Shown: positions 8,520 to 18,434, counted from the stretch's first letter. The stretch: DNA of 64,000 bases from DTFZ01 sp050260375 (GCA_050260375.1 JBLNCA010000005.1:1-64000); one strand, 5' to 3'. Numbers and translations are program-made. Notes: generated by a model not told the origin, from the sequence alone.

Positions 8520-9709
8520 CAGACAGCCTCCTCTATTTCCGCGACTATCTCATTAAAGCAGTCAATAAGCTCTTTTTTGTGCTCGTCGCTTATATCGTTG
8601 CCGTCGATGCAGCGCAGGAACACGTCCTGCACTTTAAGCGTGTCGAGAGTCTCGCCTGAAGCCGCTTCGAGTATGCTTGAGAGCACGGCATCGTTTCTAA
8701 TGCTTAACACCTCCGCGCTTTTGCCCTTCACCGCCGCGAATATGTCGGCTGAGAGCGACGGTATTATGTCCTTGCCGGTGTAAGTTACCTCCAGCCATAC
8801 GTCCTCGTCCGATTGCTCAAGCTGCCGCATCAATTCCGCATAGTCGCCACTTATCGCCCTCAGGCTGCGGAATACGGGCACCTCGACCCTGTCTATGTTC
8901 ATGTTTTCGGTATCAATCTCAAGCACGTACTTCTTTTTATTTAGCTCCGAAAAGCTCATATGCAGCGGCGAGCCGCAATAACGTATGCGCTCGCTGCCCA
9001 TTACGCGCTGCTCCCCGTGTATGTGCCCCAATGCCACATAATCGAACGCGTCGGGGAATATGTCCGCGCCCACCTGCCCGAGGCTGCCTACGTAAAGCTC
9101 CCTTACGCCGTCTCCTTCCGAGCGCGCCGCGCCCTGCACGAAAAGATGCCCCGTCGCTATAATCGGTATATCCGCTCCCAGCGCTTCCCTTAAGCTTACC
9201 GCTTCGGCAGCGACGTCCCTGTAAAACGCTGCCGTCGCCGCTGCTATCTTATCGTCCGAGTCCGACGTTTCGTCCTCCAGCTTCACCATTTCGTTCTTGC
9301 GCAGGTAAGGCACGGCGCAGCATATTGCCTCGGGCGTACCGTCCTTGCCGTGCATAACCACGACATGCCTTTTGGGTTCGGCTGCCAGCCCTATTGTGTA
9401 TATTTTTAGCTGTTTGAGTATGTCCGCGGGCGCTTCGAGGAACCCCGGAGAGTCGTGGTTGCCCGCAACTATCACAACCGTACTGCAGCACGAGCCTAGC
9501 AGCGACGTCAGGAAACCGTAATAAAGCCCCTGAGCCGTGCTCCCCGGCGCGTTCGTATCAAAAACGTCGCCCGCCACTATAAGCGCGCCTATGTCCTTTT
9601 GCTTTATCTCGGCCGTCAGCCATTTTAGGAACTTTTCATGCTCGTCGTTGCGCTTTCTGCCGTACAGCGCATGCCCGATATGCCAGTCGGATGTGTGCAG
9701 TATTCTCAT
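8519..9709 (-). CDS. sbcD: SbcD exonuclease subunit
   Basis: A metallophosphoesterase nuclease (bacterial Mre11). The metal-binding motifs are in order: HTSDWHIG at residues 4-11, GDVFD, GNHD and GHLF...GHIHGEQ. The 396-residue length is typical, with a C-terminal capping domain that docks SbcC. It is the first gene of sbcDC, with a GGAGGCAGG-type ribosome-binding site. Confidence 0.96.
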   Translation of the reverse strand: MRILHTSDWHIGHALYGRKRNDEHEKFLKWLTAEIKQKDIGALIVAGDVFDTNAPGSTAQGLYYGFLTSLLGSCCSTVVIVAGNHDSPGFLEAPADILKQLKIYTIGLAAEPKRHVVVMHGKDGTPEAICCAVPYLRKNEMVKLEDETSDSDDKIAAATAAFYRDVAAEAVSLREALGADIPIIATGHLFVQGAARSEGDGVRELYVGSLGQVGADIFPDAFDYVALGHIHGEQRVMGSERIRYCGSPLHMSFSELNKKKYVLEIDTENMNIDRVEVPVFRSLRAISGDYAELMRQLEQSDEDVWLEVTYTGKDIIPSLSADIFAAVKGKSAEVLSIRNDAVLSSILEAASGETLDTLKVQDVFLRCIDGNDISDEHKKELIDCFNEIVAEIEEAV

Positions 9710-9806
9710 ACCTGCCTCCGGATAATATGAATTGCGGTGTTATTGTATAAATATAGTTTAACATGCAGGGTAGGCGTTTTCAATGAACGGCAAATATATA
9801 CCCCAT

Positions 9807-9836
9807 TAAAAAAAGGCCGCCCTTGTTGCGGCAGCC
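9807..9836 (-). terminator. Downstream terminator of the dapL transcript
   Basis: On the minus strand, GGCTGCC and GGCGGCC pair around an 8-base loop and are followed by seven or more T. It is the second of two in-line terminators between dapL and sbcD and insulates sbcDC from dapL. Confidence 0.75.
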
Positions 9837-9839
9837 CGT

Positions 9840-9866
9840 TAAAAAGGCCGCTCGCAATGAACGGCC
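9840..9866 (-). terminator. First dapL terminator
   Basis: On the minus strand, GGCCG...CGGCC hairpin followed by TTTTT, 27 bases after the dapL stop codon. Confidence 0.75.
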
Positions 9867-9892
9867 ATAATATATAATTTAAATGGATATGG

Positions 9893-11107
9893 TTATAGTT
9901 TTACCGACGCGAACCGCTCCATTGCCTTCTCGGTGTTCTCGCGAGTGTTGAACGCGGTTAAGCGGAAGTACCCTTCGCCGGCTTTGCCGAAGCCCGCGCC
10001 CGGCGTGCCCGCCACGCCCGCGTCGAGCAGGCGGTCAAAGAACTCCCACGACGATATGCCGCCCGGAACTTTCAGCCATATGTACGGCGAGTTTACGCCC
10101 CCGAAGCACTCATACCCCAAGGCTTTGAGCCCGTCGGTAATAATTTTGGCGTTGCCGAGATAAAAATCTATCGTCTCTTTTATCTGCGCCTTGCCCTTCT
10201 GCGAATAACAGGCGAGCGCGCCCTTCTGGGTCACGTACGGCACGCCGTTGAACTTCGTAGTGTGCCGCCTGTTCCACATAGCGCCTATGGAATGGACTTC
10301 GCCGTCGCTGTCCATACCGTAAAGCTCCTTGGGTATTACGGTAAAAGCGCACCTCGCGCCCGTAAAGCCCGCCGTCTTGGAGAAGCTCCTGAACTCTATA
10401 GCGACTTCCTTTGCGCCTTCTATCTCGTATATGCTGTGCGGCACGTCATCCTCGCGTATGAACGCTTCGTACGCAGCGTCGAAAAGTATCAGCGCACCCG
10501 TTTTTTTCGCGTAATCCACCCACGCCTTTAACTCCGCCGTTTTGAGCACCGTGCCCGTCGGGTTGTTCGGGTAGCAAAGGTATATAATATCCACCCTCTT
10601 TTGTGGCAGCTCGGGTTTAAAGGCGTTCTCGGCCGTACAAGGCAGGTAAGTAATGTTTTCGTATGCTCCTCTCGCTTCATCGAAATCGCCCGCGCGGCCT
10701 GCCATTACGTTTGTGTCCACATACACGGGATACACCGGGTCGAGCACCGCGATATCGCACATAGGCGAAAAAAGCTCCTGTATGTTGCCGGTATCGCATT
10801 TAGCGCCGTCCGATACGAATATCTCGTCGGGTCTTATACCCAGCCCGGCATAGTCGTTTGCGGCTATCGCCTCGCGCAGCCACTCATACCCCTGCTCGGG
10901 GCCGTAGCCGTGAAACCCTTCGCTTGTCGCCATATCGTCCACGGCGGCTTTCATAGCGTCGGTAACGGCTTTGGGCAGCGGGCGCGTAACGTCGCCTATG
11001 CCCAGCTTTATTATGTCTTTCCTGTTATGCGCGGCTATACGCTTTGCCATCTCTGAGAAAAGGTAGCTTCCCCTAAGCTGCAGGTAGTTCTCGTTTATAA
11101 GTACCAT
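9893..11107 (-). CDS. dapL: LL-diaminopimelate aminotransferase
   Basis: Transaminates tetrahydrodipicolinate directly to LL-diaminopimelate for lysine and peptidoglycan synthesis, bypassing the succinylase/acetylase routes. The 404-residue fold-type I PLP enzyme starts MVLINENYLQLRGSYLFSEM, has IKLGIGDVTRPLP, and carries the PLP-lysine motif SFSKTAGFTGARC, all typical of DapL. The ATG at 11107 has GGAGAA upstream. Its single-gene unit and double terminator suggest independent transcription. Confidence 0.95.
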   Translation of the reverse strand: MVLINENYLQLRGSYLFSEMAKRIAAHNRKDIIKLGIGDVTRPLPKAVTDAMKAAVDDMATSEGFHGYGPEQGYEWLREAIAANDYAGLGIRPDEIFVSDGAKCDTGNIQELFSPMCDIAVLDPVYPVYVDTNVMAGRAGDFDEARGAYENITYLPCTAENAFKPELPQKRVDIIYLCYPNNPTGTVLKTAELKAWVDYAKKTGALILFDAAYEAFIREDDVPHSIYEIEGAKEVAIEFRSFSKTAGFTGARCAFTVIPKELYGMDSDGEVHSIGAMWNRRHTTKFNGVPYVTQKGALACYSQKGKAQIKETIDFYLGNAKIITDGLKALGYECFGGVNSPYIWLKVPGGISSWEFFDRLLDAGVAGTPGAGFGKAGEGYFRLTAFNTRENTEKAMERFASVKL

Positions 11108-11165
11108 ATTTTCTCCTTTGTAAGAGCTTTCGCTTTATTTTACAGTCAGAGGGATTCCAAGTCAA

Positions 11166-11801
11166 CTATCTGGCGGGTATGCGCAGCACTACTCCGGGCA
11201 CGAACTCGCTCGGCTTAAAGTCCCTGTTGGCGGCAAGCAGGCTGCTTACCCTTATGCCGAACGCGTCCGCAACCGACACAAGCGTATCGTCTTCCTTTAC
11301 CGTGTAACGTCTCCCCAGTTCCCGGGATTTTCTAACCTTCACCCGCTGCCCCTCGCGCAGCTTTAACGGGTTTACGCCGGGGTTTAATGTGCAGAACGTC
11401 GATATGTCCATATCATACCGTCTGAGCACGTCGGAAAGCTTCTCGTTCCTGCCGAGTGTATAATACGCTATAAGCTGTCTTGCAATCGGCAGCACAATAA
11501 CCTGCCCCGGCACGTAATGCGACGGGTTTAAAAAAGGGTTGCTATTCAGCAGCGTCTCAACCGTTATGCCGCGGCGCTTCGCTATGCGGTACAGCGTGTC
11601 CCCCCTTCTAATCGCGTAAAATACGCCTCTGCCGCAGCCGCCGCTTTTGCTGGGTATCTTTATTCTGCTGCCCTGCGTTATGGCGGGAACGTCGTTTAAA
11701 GCCTTAAGTTCCTTCTCGCTCACGGAAAACTTACTCGCTACAGACGAGAACGTGTCTCCCGTCTCCGCGTAATATTCAAAATAATCGCAAGGATACGCCA
11801 T
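11166..11801 (-). CDS. Multi-LysM protein
   Basis: 211 residues made almost entirely of LysM modules. I count four: about 9-50, 59-105, 112-155 and 163-210, for example RRGDTLYRIAKRRGITVETL and VKEDDTLVSVADAFGIRVSS. LysM binds the GlcNAc-X-GlcNAc backbone of peptidoglycan. No signal peptide and no catalytic domain are present. In spore formers such leaderless LysM proteins can be spore-associated (the SafA type), but that role is only inferred. Confidence 0.85.
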   Translation of the reverse strand: MAYPCDYFEYYAETGDTFSSVASKFSVSEKELKALNDVPAITQGSRIKIPSKSGGCGRGVFYAIRRGDTLYRIAKRRGITVETLLNSNPFLNPSHYVPGQVIVLPIARQLIAYYTLGRNEKLSDVLRRYDMDISTFCTLNPGVNPLKLREGQRVKVRKSRELGRRYTVKEDDTLVSVADAFGIRVSSLLAANRDFKPSEFVPGVVLRIPAR

Positions 11802-11986
11802 AAGCTCTCCTTTTTCGATAAATCGATTAAAGCATTTACACCCGATAAAGCCTCAGTTTACCAGCCCTCAATATTAATTTATTTTTGGCTTCCCGCGTTA
11901 ATGACACGCCGCCACGGATTTAGCGCGCGGCAAAGCTGCCGCTTGCTGCCTTTGCCTGCAATAGCTGCAATTTTACCAATGGATTC

Positions 11987-12015
11987 TTGCATTTTATATA
12001 ACGGGTTGTTAAAAT
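11987..12015 (+). promoter_or_regulatory. nadABC promoter
   Basis: TTGCAT (11987-11992), a 17-base spacer and TAAAAT (12010-12015) sit 31 bases before the nadA start. I saw no NAD-responsive riboswitch in the preceding 180 bases. Confidence 0.6.
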
Positions 12016-12045
12016 GGAGATTAAACAAACAAACGAAGGCAAAAA

Positions 12046-12945
12046 ATGCGTATTGAAGATGAAATTAAAAAACTTAAGAACGAGAAGAACGCGATAATAC
12101 TCGCGCATTACTACCAGACGGAAGACATACAGGACGTCGCCGATTTTGTGGGCGATTCGTATGCCTTAAGCAAAAAGGCGCGGGATAACGACGCGCAGAT
12201 GATAGTATTCTGCGGCGTCAGGTTTATGGCCGAAAGCGCGAAGATATTAAGCCCTCATAAAAAGGTGCTGCTGCCCGTAATGGAAGCCGGCTGCCCCATG
12301 GCCGATATGGTCACGGCGGATGATATAGCCGAGCTGCGGCAAAAGTACCCGGACGCCGCCGTTGTGACGTACATCAATTCCAACACCGACGTTAAGGCGG
12401 CAAGCGACGTTTGCGTTACGTCCTCCAACGCCGTTAAGGTTGTGCGCTCATTAAAGGAGAAACGCGTCGTTTTCGTGCCTGACCGGAACCTCGCGGCTTA
12501 TGTCGCGTCACAGGTGCCCGAAAAGGAGATAATACCGTTCCACGGCTTTTGCATAGTGCATCACCAGCTGAAAGTAAAGGACGTAGACGACGCAAAAGCC
12601 GCAATACCCGACGCGCTCGTGCTGGCGCACCCCGAATGTCCGCCGGAGGTGCTGAAAAAGGCGGATTACGTGGGCAGCACGTCGGGCATAATAGAATACG
12701 CCCGCAAATCTACGGGTAAAAGGTTTCTTATCGGCACGGAGATGGGCATACTCCATACGCTCAAACGGGAGAATCCCGACAAGCAGTTTTTCCTGCTTGC
12801 GCCGAAGCTTTTATGCACCAACATGAAAAAGACAAAGATAGCCGACGTACTCGAAGCATTGAAATACGAACGGCATGAAATAACGCTTAGCGGCGAGATT
12901 ATTGAAAAGGCCAAGCGAAGCCTTGACAGAATGCTTGAGGTTTAG
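12046..12945 (+). CDS. nadA: Quinolinate synthase
   Basis: An iron-sulfur enzyme condensing iminoaspartate with dihydroxyacetone phosphate to quinolinate in de novo NAD synthesis. 299 residues is the compact form. Likely [4Fe-4S] cysteines are near 83 (EAGCPMADM), 169 (FHGFCIVHH) and 257 (LLCTNMKKT). First gene of nadABC; the stop lies 20 bases before the nadB start. Confidence 0.96.
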   Translation: MRIEDEIKKLKNEKNAIILAHYYQTEDIQDVADFVGDSYALSKKARDNDAQMIVFCGVRFMAESAKILSPHKKVLLPVMEAGCPMADMVTADDIAELRQKYPDAAVVTYINSNTDVKAASDVCVTSSNAVKVVRSLKEKRVVFVPDRNLAAYVASQVPEKEIIPFHGFCIVHHQLKVKDVDDAKAAIPDALVLAHPECPPEVLKKADYVGSTSGIIEYARKSTGKRFLIGTEMGILHTLKRENPDKQFFLLAPKLLCTNMKKTKIADVLEALKYERHEITLSGEIIEKAKRSLDRMLEV

Positions 12946-12965
12946 CCGCCTTTCGGGGGCATCTG

Positions 12966-14516
12966 ATGAAACGATACATATGCAGCACGCAAAGCGGCGT
13001 TGAAACCCACGATGTGGATGTGGCGGTAATAGGCAGCGGCCTTGCCGGTATGTACGCGGCATACCATTTGAACCGGTCGCTGAACTGCGCTATTTTTACC
13101 AAGGACGTTATAGAGACGAGTTCCTCTTCGCTGGCCCAGGGGGGCATAGCGGCGGTTACGGAGAGCGACGACAATTTCACGTACCACTTTGAGGACACCA
13201 TGAAGGCGGGCGCCGGGCTCTGCGACCCGGACGCCGTGCGCGTTATAGTGGAAGAAGCCCCCAACGAGATAAACGAGCTTATTAAGCTGGGTACAAACTT
13301 CGACCTCGACAGCACCGGCCACCTGCTCACAACGCGCGAAGGCGGCCACGGCATGAACCGCATACTACACGCCGGCGGCGACGCGACTGGCCTTGAAATG
13401 GTAAAGACGCTGGAGAAAACAGTAAAGAATCTCGATAACGTCACGATGTATGAAAACTCCTTCGTCAGCGACATCATAACGGAAGACGGAAGGGTGTGCG
13501 GCCTGATGGTTTATATGGACGGCGGCTGGCATCTTTTCCGTACCGGATACGTCATCGTCGCGACGGGCGGGCTCGGGCAGATATACAGGTATACCACCAA
13601 CCCCGTGATAGCGACGGGCGACGGGTTCGCGCTGGCGCAGCGCGCGGGCGCAGCGCTCGAAAACATGGAGTTCATACAGTTCCACCCCACCGGGCTGTAT
13701 ACCAAGGAAAACAGGAACAGGCAGTGCTTCCTGATATCCGAAGCGGTGCGCGGCGAGGGCGGAGTGCTGTTAAACGACGCGGGCGAGCGCTTCATGCTGG
13801 GCAGGCACCCGCTTGCGGAGCTTGCGCCTAGAGACATTGTCGCAAGGGAGATATACCGCGAAATACAGCATCAGACGTCGCCTTACGTGCGGCTGGATAT
13901 AACACACAAGCCCGCCGATTTCCTTATCAGCCGCTTTCCTACGATATACCATACGTGCCTTGAACGCGGCATAGACATGACAAAAAGCTTCATACCCGTT
14001 GGCCCCGTGCAGCACTATATGATGGGCGGCGTAAAGACGGGGCTTTGGGGAGAAACGAACGTACGCGGGCTGCTCGCGTGCGGCGAGGTCGCCTCAACGG
14101 GGGTGCACGGCGCCAACAGGCTGGCAAGCAACTCCACGCTCGAGTGCCTCGTGTTCGGGCGCAGGTGCGCGTACGTTATAAACGGCGGTTTCGAGCCGTG
14201 CAAAGTAAAGGCTCAGGTTCCCTGCGACGACTCAAAGGAGCCGTGCGATATTGACGCCGCCGAGAAGATAATAGACTTAAAGGGCATAATGGTAAAGTAC
14301 TGCGGTATACTGCGCAACAGCGCCGATTTGACGTTCGGCCTTGCGCGAGCCCGGGAGATAATGGACGAGATAGAGCATAAGCGGCTTAGAACGATAAAAG
14401 AGATGGAGCTTTACAACATGACCTCTGTAGGGATAGAGGTGCTAAAAAGCGCGCTTAACCGCAAGGAGTCGGTAGGCGCGCACTTCCGTACGGATGAAAA
14501 AAATGATGATCGATAA
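12966..14516 (+). CDS. nadB: L-aspartate oxidase
   Basis: A flavoprotein oxidising L-aspartate to iminoaspartate for NadA. The N-terminal FAD dinucleotide motif is VAVIGSGLAGMYAAYHL (about residues 20-36), followed by SSSLAQGGIAAV and the substrate region HPTGLY. The 516-residue length is normal. The 3' end overlaps nadC by 23 bases. In an anaerobe, fumarate or quinones probably replace oxygen as acceptor, which is family knowledge. Confidence 0.96.
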   Translation: MKRYICSTQSGVETHDVDVAVIGSGLAGMYAAYHLNRSLNCAIFTKDVIETSSSSLAQGGIAAVTESDDNFTYHFEDTMKAGAGLCDPDAVRVIVEEAPNEINELIKLGTNFDLDSTGHLLTTREGGHGMNRILHAGGDATGLEMVKTLEKTVKNLDNVTMYENSFVSDIITEDGRVCGLMVYMDGGWHLFRTGYVIVATGGLGQIYRYTTNPVIATGDGFALAQRAGAALENMEFIQFHPTGLYTKENRNRQCFLISEAVRGEGGVLLNDAGERFMLGRHPLAELAPRDIVAREIYREIQHQTSPYVRLDITHKPADFLISRFPTIYHTCLERGIDMTKSFIPVGPVQHYMMGGVKTGLWGETNVRGLLACGEVASTGVHGANRLASNSTLECLVFGRRCAYVINGGFEPCKVKAQVPCDDSKEPCDIDAAEKIIDLKGIMVKYCGILRNSADLTFGLARAREIMDEIEHKRLRTIKEMELYNMTSVGIEVLKSALNRKESVGAHFRTDEKNDDR

Positions 14517-15339
14517 AAAATATCTCGAAAACTTTATAGCGATGGCGCTTGCCGAAGACATAGGCACGGGCGACATAACGACGCAGAGCACCGTCCCGCA
14601 GCACGCGGTGATACAAGGAAAGTTCCTTGCCAAAGCCGCGGGCGTGCTGTGCGGCACGGAAGTAGCCAAAGCCGTATTCTGCTATATCGACCCGGACATA
14701 AAAGTGGAGTTTTGCTTCAGCGATGGGCAGGCCGTTAAAAATGGCGACGTAATAGGTACGATTTCCGGCAGTGCCGCGGGCGTGCTGCAGGGCGAGCGGC
14801 TTGCGCTCAACATGATGCAGCGGATGTCGGGCATAGCCACGAAGACGAGCGAAGCGGTAGCGAAAGTCGCGGGCTTTCCCGTCCGTATACTCGATACGCG
14901 AAAGGTCACGCCGGGGCTGCGCGTGTTTGAAAAGTACGCGGTGCGCACGGGCGGAGGGCATAACCACAGGTTCTCGCTCGCCGACGGCGTGCTTATCAAG
15001 GACAACCACATAAAAGCGGCGGGCGGCATAACGAACGCGGTCAAGGCCGCGAAGGCTCTTGCCCCCATTACGCTGAAGATAGAAGTGGAAACCGAAACCT
15101 TGGAGCAGGTCGCCGAAGCGCTGAGCGCCGGTGCGGACATAATAATGCTCGACAACATGTCCATAGATATGATGAGGCAGGCAGTAGCTTTGATAGACAA
15201 AAAAGCTCTCGTCGAAGCCTCGGGCAACATGGACGAAAAGGATTTAAGGGAAGTCGCCGCGACGGGCGTCGATTTCATATCAATAGGCGCGCTTACAAAT
15301 TCGCCAAAGCCGCTCGATATCAGTTTAAAATTTTTATAA
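14494..15339 (+). CDS. nadC: Nicotinate-nucleotide pyrophosphorylase (quinolinate phosphoribosyltransferase)
   Basis: Converts quinolinate and PRPP to nicotinate mononucleotide, closing the three-gene de novo NAD pathway encoded here. The 281 residues include ALAEDIGTGDITTQ near the N terminus and the PRPP/quinolinate-binding RILDTRKVTPGLRVFEKYAV then GGGHNHR. The start lies inside nadB, so expression is probably coupled. Confidence 0.96.
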   Translation: MKKMMIDKKYLENFIAMALAEDIGTGDITTQSTVPQHAVIQGKFLAKAAGVLCGTEVAKAVFCYIDPDIKVEFCFSDGQAVKNGDVIGTISGSAAGVLQGERLALNMMQRMSGIATKTSEAVAKVAGFPVRILDTRKVTPGLRVFEKYAVRTGGGHNHRFSLADGVLIKDNHIKAAGGITNAVKAAKALAPITLKIEVETETLEQVAEALSAGADIIMLDNMSIDMMRQAVALIDKKALVEASGNMDEKDLREVAATGVDFISIGALTNSPKPLDISLKFL

Positions 15340-15364
15340 GAACGTTAAATCAAACCGCTTTAAC

Positions 15365-15387
15365 GGCCATCCATCGGCCTTTTTTAT
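15365..15387 (+). terminator. Weak nadC terminator
   Basis: GGCC-7-GGCC short hairpin followed by a run of T after the nadC stop. Only four clear base pairs, so the call is tentative. Confidence 0.4.
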
Positions 15388-15489
15388 TTCTCCTAAACAT
15401 TTTGGCAATGCGCATAAAAGCGCGCACGGTTCTCTAACCTCCGTAAAAATTATTTAATAAAAAAAGGAGAAATTTATAATAAAAATAGA

Positions 15490-15543
15490 TTGACAAATAA
15501 TTCACAAAGTCATATAATGATATTGTGAAATGTTTCACAATAT
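15490..15543 (+). promoter_or_regulatory. adhE promoter with a Rex-type operator
   Basis: TTGACA (15490-15495), exactly 17 bases, then TATAAT (15513-15518): a perfect SigA promoter. The transcription start region is covered by a perfect palindrome with 11-bp arms (15520-15543). Its core TTGTGAAATGTTTCACAA matches the Rex redox-sensor consensus TTGTGA-N6-TCACAA. Rex leaves its site when NADH/NAD is high, so adhE should be induced by reductant excess. No rex gene is in this window. Confidence 0.85.
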
Positions 15544-15658
15544 GCCGTTTTTTCAGGTATTGCCGGAATCCCTGAAAAATAAAAGGCTTTTTGGGGCAGT
15601 AATATTGATAAAATCCCTTTCGGGTTTTATAGATTTTAAGTTTAAGGAGAGGAGTACC

Positions 15659-18253
15659 ATGGCAGAGAAGAATAAGGAAGTCAATTTTCAGGCCGAGATA
15701 GACCGCCTGGTTAAAAACGCAAACGAGGCTCTCACCGCCTATATGCGCATGGACCAGCGGCAGGTAGACTCTATGGTGCACGCGATGACGCTCGCCGGGC
15801 TCGACAACCATATGAAGCTCGCTAGGATGGCTGTCGACGAGACGGGCCGCGGGGTGTTTGAAGACAAGGTTATAAAGAATATATTCGCGACAGAGTATAT
15901 CTGGCACAGCATCAAGGATCAAAAGACGGTGGGCGTTGTGGATGAAAGCGAGCTTGAAGGCTACGTAGAAGTTGCGGAGCCGGTGGGCATAATAGCGGGT
16001 GTGACGCCGGTGACAAATCCCACGTCCACTACAATGTTCAAGGCGCTGATATGCGCCAAAACGCGCAACCCTATAATATTCGCGTTCCATCCGTCGGCAC
16101 AGAAGTGTTCGGCCGAAGCCGCCAAAATACTGCTAGAGGCGGCCGTAAAAAACGGAGGCCCGAAGCACTGCATACAATGGATAGAAACGCCTTCTATTGA
16201 GGCGACAAACGCACTGATGAACCACCCCAGCGTATCGTTGATACTCGCGACAGGCGGCGCGGGCATGGTAAGGTCCGCTTACAGCGCGGGCAAACCGGCG
16301 CTGGGAGTAGGCCCGGGCAACGTGCCGTGCTACATCCACAACGACGTTGATTTGGAGCGCGCATGCACCGACCTTATAATATCCAAGACTTTCGACAACG
16401 GCATGATCTGCGCGTCCGAGCAGGCGGTTATAGTGCACAAGGATATAGCCAAGGCTTTCGAGGATACCATGAAGCGGCTGGGCTGCGCGTTCATGAACGA
16501 CGAGGAGACGCAGAAGATATCGCAGTACGTTATAAACAGCGAGAGGCTTACGTTAAACCCCGACGTCGTGGGAAAAACGGCGCACTGGATAGCGGCAAAC
16601 GCGGGAGTGGACGTGCCGGAAAACACGAAAATACTGCTTGTCAGGCTCGAGAAGCCGGGCAAGGACTACCCGCTGTCGCTGGAAAAGCTCTCCCCCGTGC
16701 TCGCGTATTTCGTCGCTAAAGACGAGAAGCAGGGCTTTGAATTCGCGAGCAAAATGCTTGAGCTGGGAGGCCTCGGACACAGCGCGGTCATCCATTCAAA
16801 CAACGAAGATCTCTGCCGCGCGTACGGCGAGGCTATGAGGGTGGGCCGCGTAATAGTGAATTCCCCGTCGTCCCAGGGCGCCATAGGCGATATATACAAC
16901 ACCAACACGCCGTCGCTTACGCTTGGATGCGGCTCTTACGGGCACAACTCCACCACCGCGAACATCTCTTCGGTCAACCTGATTAACAAAAAGCGTATAG
17001 CGACAAGGAGAGTAAATATGCAGTGGTTCAAGATACCGCCCAAGATTTATTTTGAGAACAACTCCGTGCAATACCTTGAGTCGATGCCCAATATCAGCCG
17101 CGCGTTTATAGTTACCGACCCGGTGATGGTAAAGCTCGGGTATGTCGACAAGGTGCTGCATTACCTGCGCAAGCGCGAACAGTACTGCCACAGCGAAATA
17201 TATTCGGACGTTGAGCCCGACCCGTCCATCGAGACGATAATGCGCGGCGTGGAATCGATGAACAAATTCGGCCCCGACGTGATAATCGCTCTCGGCGGAG
17301 GAAGCGCCATAGACGCCGCAAAAGGCATGTGGCTTTTTTACGAGCATCCCGAAACGGACTTTGAGGCATTGCGGCTTAAATTCCTCGACATACGCAAGCG
17401 CGCGTTCGTGTTCCCCAATTTAGGCAAAAAGGCGCAGCTGGTCGCGATACCCACTACGTCGGGCACGGGCAGCGAGGTCACGTCTTTCTCCGTTATCACT
17501 GACAAGAGCAACGGCAACACGAAATACCCGCTGGCCGACTATGAATTGACGCCCGACGTGGCTATCATAGACCCGCAGTTCGTGCGCACGATGCCTAAGT
17601 CCATCACCGCCGACACCGGCCTGGATGTGCTGACGCACGCTATTGAGGCTTATGTGTCCATACTCGCCTCCGACTATACTAACGGCCTTGCGATAAAGGC
17701 CATAGAGCTTGTGTTCAATTACCTGCGGCGCTCTTTTAACAACCCGGACGACGCGGAAGCGCGTGAGAAGATGCATAACGCTTCCTGCATAGCGGGCATG
17801 GCGTTTACGAACGCGTTTTTAGGCATCAACCACTCTCTCGCCCATAAGCTGGGCGGCGAATACCATATACCGCACGGGCGCGCAAACGCGATATTGCTGC
17901 CGCATGTTATAGAGTACAACTCGCAGCTGCCCATGAAGTTCGTGATATTCCCCAAATACTGCAAGTATGCGGCGGACGAACGGTACGCTCAGATAGCCCG
18001 GTACATGGGCTTTGGCGGCGCTACGAAGCAGGAGCAGATAGCTGCGCTGATACGCGAGGTGCGCGCGCTGATGGCCGACCTCGGCATGCCCGCTACCATA
18101 GCGGAATGCGGCGTTAACGAAAAGGACTTCTTAAAGAAGCTGCCTTCTCTTGCCGAACGCGCGTTCGAGGACCAGTGCACTACTTCCAATCCACGCTACC
18201 CGCTCGTTACTGAGCTTATGGATATATACAAAAAGGCGTATTACGGCAAATAA
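15659..18253 (+). CDS. adhE: Bifunctional acetaldehyde-CoA/alcohol dehydrogenase
   Basis: Reduces acetyl-CoA to acetaldehyde and then ethanol, regenerating two NAD. The N-terminal aldehyde dehydrogenase domain (about residues 1-430) has catalytic Cys in DNGMICASEQ. The C-terminal iron-dependent alcohol dehydrogenase (about 450-864) has GGGSAIDAAKGMW and metal-ligand segments DVLTHAIEAYVS and HSLAHKLGGEYHIPHGRAN. I chose ATG 15659 behind AAGGAGAGG; a longer frame from 15530 would translate the operator. 864 residues is the usual length. Confidence 0.97.
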   Translation: MAEKNKEVNFQAEIDRLVKNANEALTAYMRMDQRQVDSMVHAMTLAGLDNHMKLARMAVDETGRGVFEDKVIKNIFATEYIWHSIKDQKTVGVVDESELEGYVEVAEPVGIIAGVTPVTNPTSTTMFKALICAKTRNPIIFAFHPSAQKCSAEAAKILLEAAVKNGGPKHCIQWIETPSIEATNALMNHPSVSLILATGGAGMVRSAYSAGKPALGVGPGNVPCYIHNDVDLERACTDLIISKTFDNGMICASEQAVIVHKDIAKAFEDTMKRLGCAFMNDEETQKISQYVINSERLTLNPDVVGKTAHWIAANAGVDVPENTKILLVRLEKPGKDYPLSLEKLSPVLAYFVAKDEKQGFEFASKMLELGGLGHSAVIHSNNEDLCRAYGEAMRVGRVIVNSPSSQGAIGDIYNTNTPSLTLGCGSYGHNSTTANISSVNLINKKRIATRRVNMQWFKIPPKIYFENNSVQYLESMPNISRAFIVTDPVMVKLGYVDKVLHYLRKREQYCHSEIYSDVEPDPSIETIMRGVESMNKFGPDVIIALGGGSAIDAAKGMWLFYEHPETDFEALRLKFLDIRKRAFVFPNLGKKAQLVAIPTTSGTGSEVTSFSVITDKSNGNTKYPLADYELTPDVAIIDPQFVRTMPKSITADTGLDVLTHAIEAYVSILASDYTNGLAIKAIELVFNYLRRSFNNPDDAEAREKMHNASCIAGMAFTNAFLGINHSLAHKLGGEYHIPHGRANAILLPHVIEYNSQLPMKFVIFPKYCKYAADERYAQIARYMGFGGATKQEQIAALIREVRALMADLGMPATIAECGVNEKDFLKKLPSLAERAFEDQCTTSNPRYPLVTELMDIYKKAYYGK

Positions 18254-18294
18254 CGTTTCTTTAAGCTCTATAAGTTTTGGAACTTTAATATATA

Positions 18295-18320
18295 AAAGCC
18301 CGTTACCACGGGCTTTCTTT
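18295..18320 (+). terminator. adhE terminator
   Basis: AAAGCCCG-6-CGGGCTTT perfect 8-bp hairpin followed by CTTTCTTT, about 40 bases past the stop. Confidence 0.8.
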
Positions 18321-18434
18321 CTTTGCTTTCAAATGCGCTTGTAAACTGGTACAATGCCGGATGCTTAAAATACGCCGCTCGGAAGTTATAGCCGGAACAA
18401 TATATTAAACAACCGGCCGTTAGCATTGCATTTA

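Noticed and set aside
11802..12045. NAD-sensing riboswitch before nadA
   Set aside because: No stable nested stems or terminator between the promoter and the nadA start; the leader is about 25 bases.
15530..15658. N-terminal extension of adhE
   Set aside because: It would translate through the Rex palindrome and transcription start; ATG 15659 has a strong AAGGAGAGG and gives the usual length.
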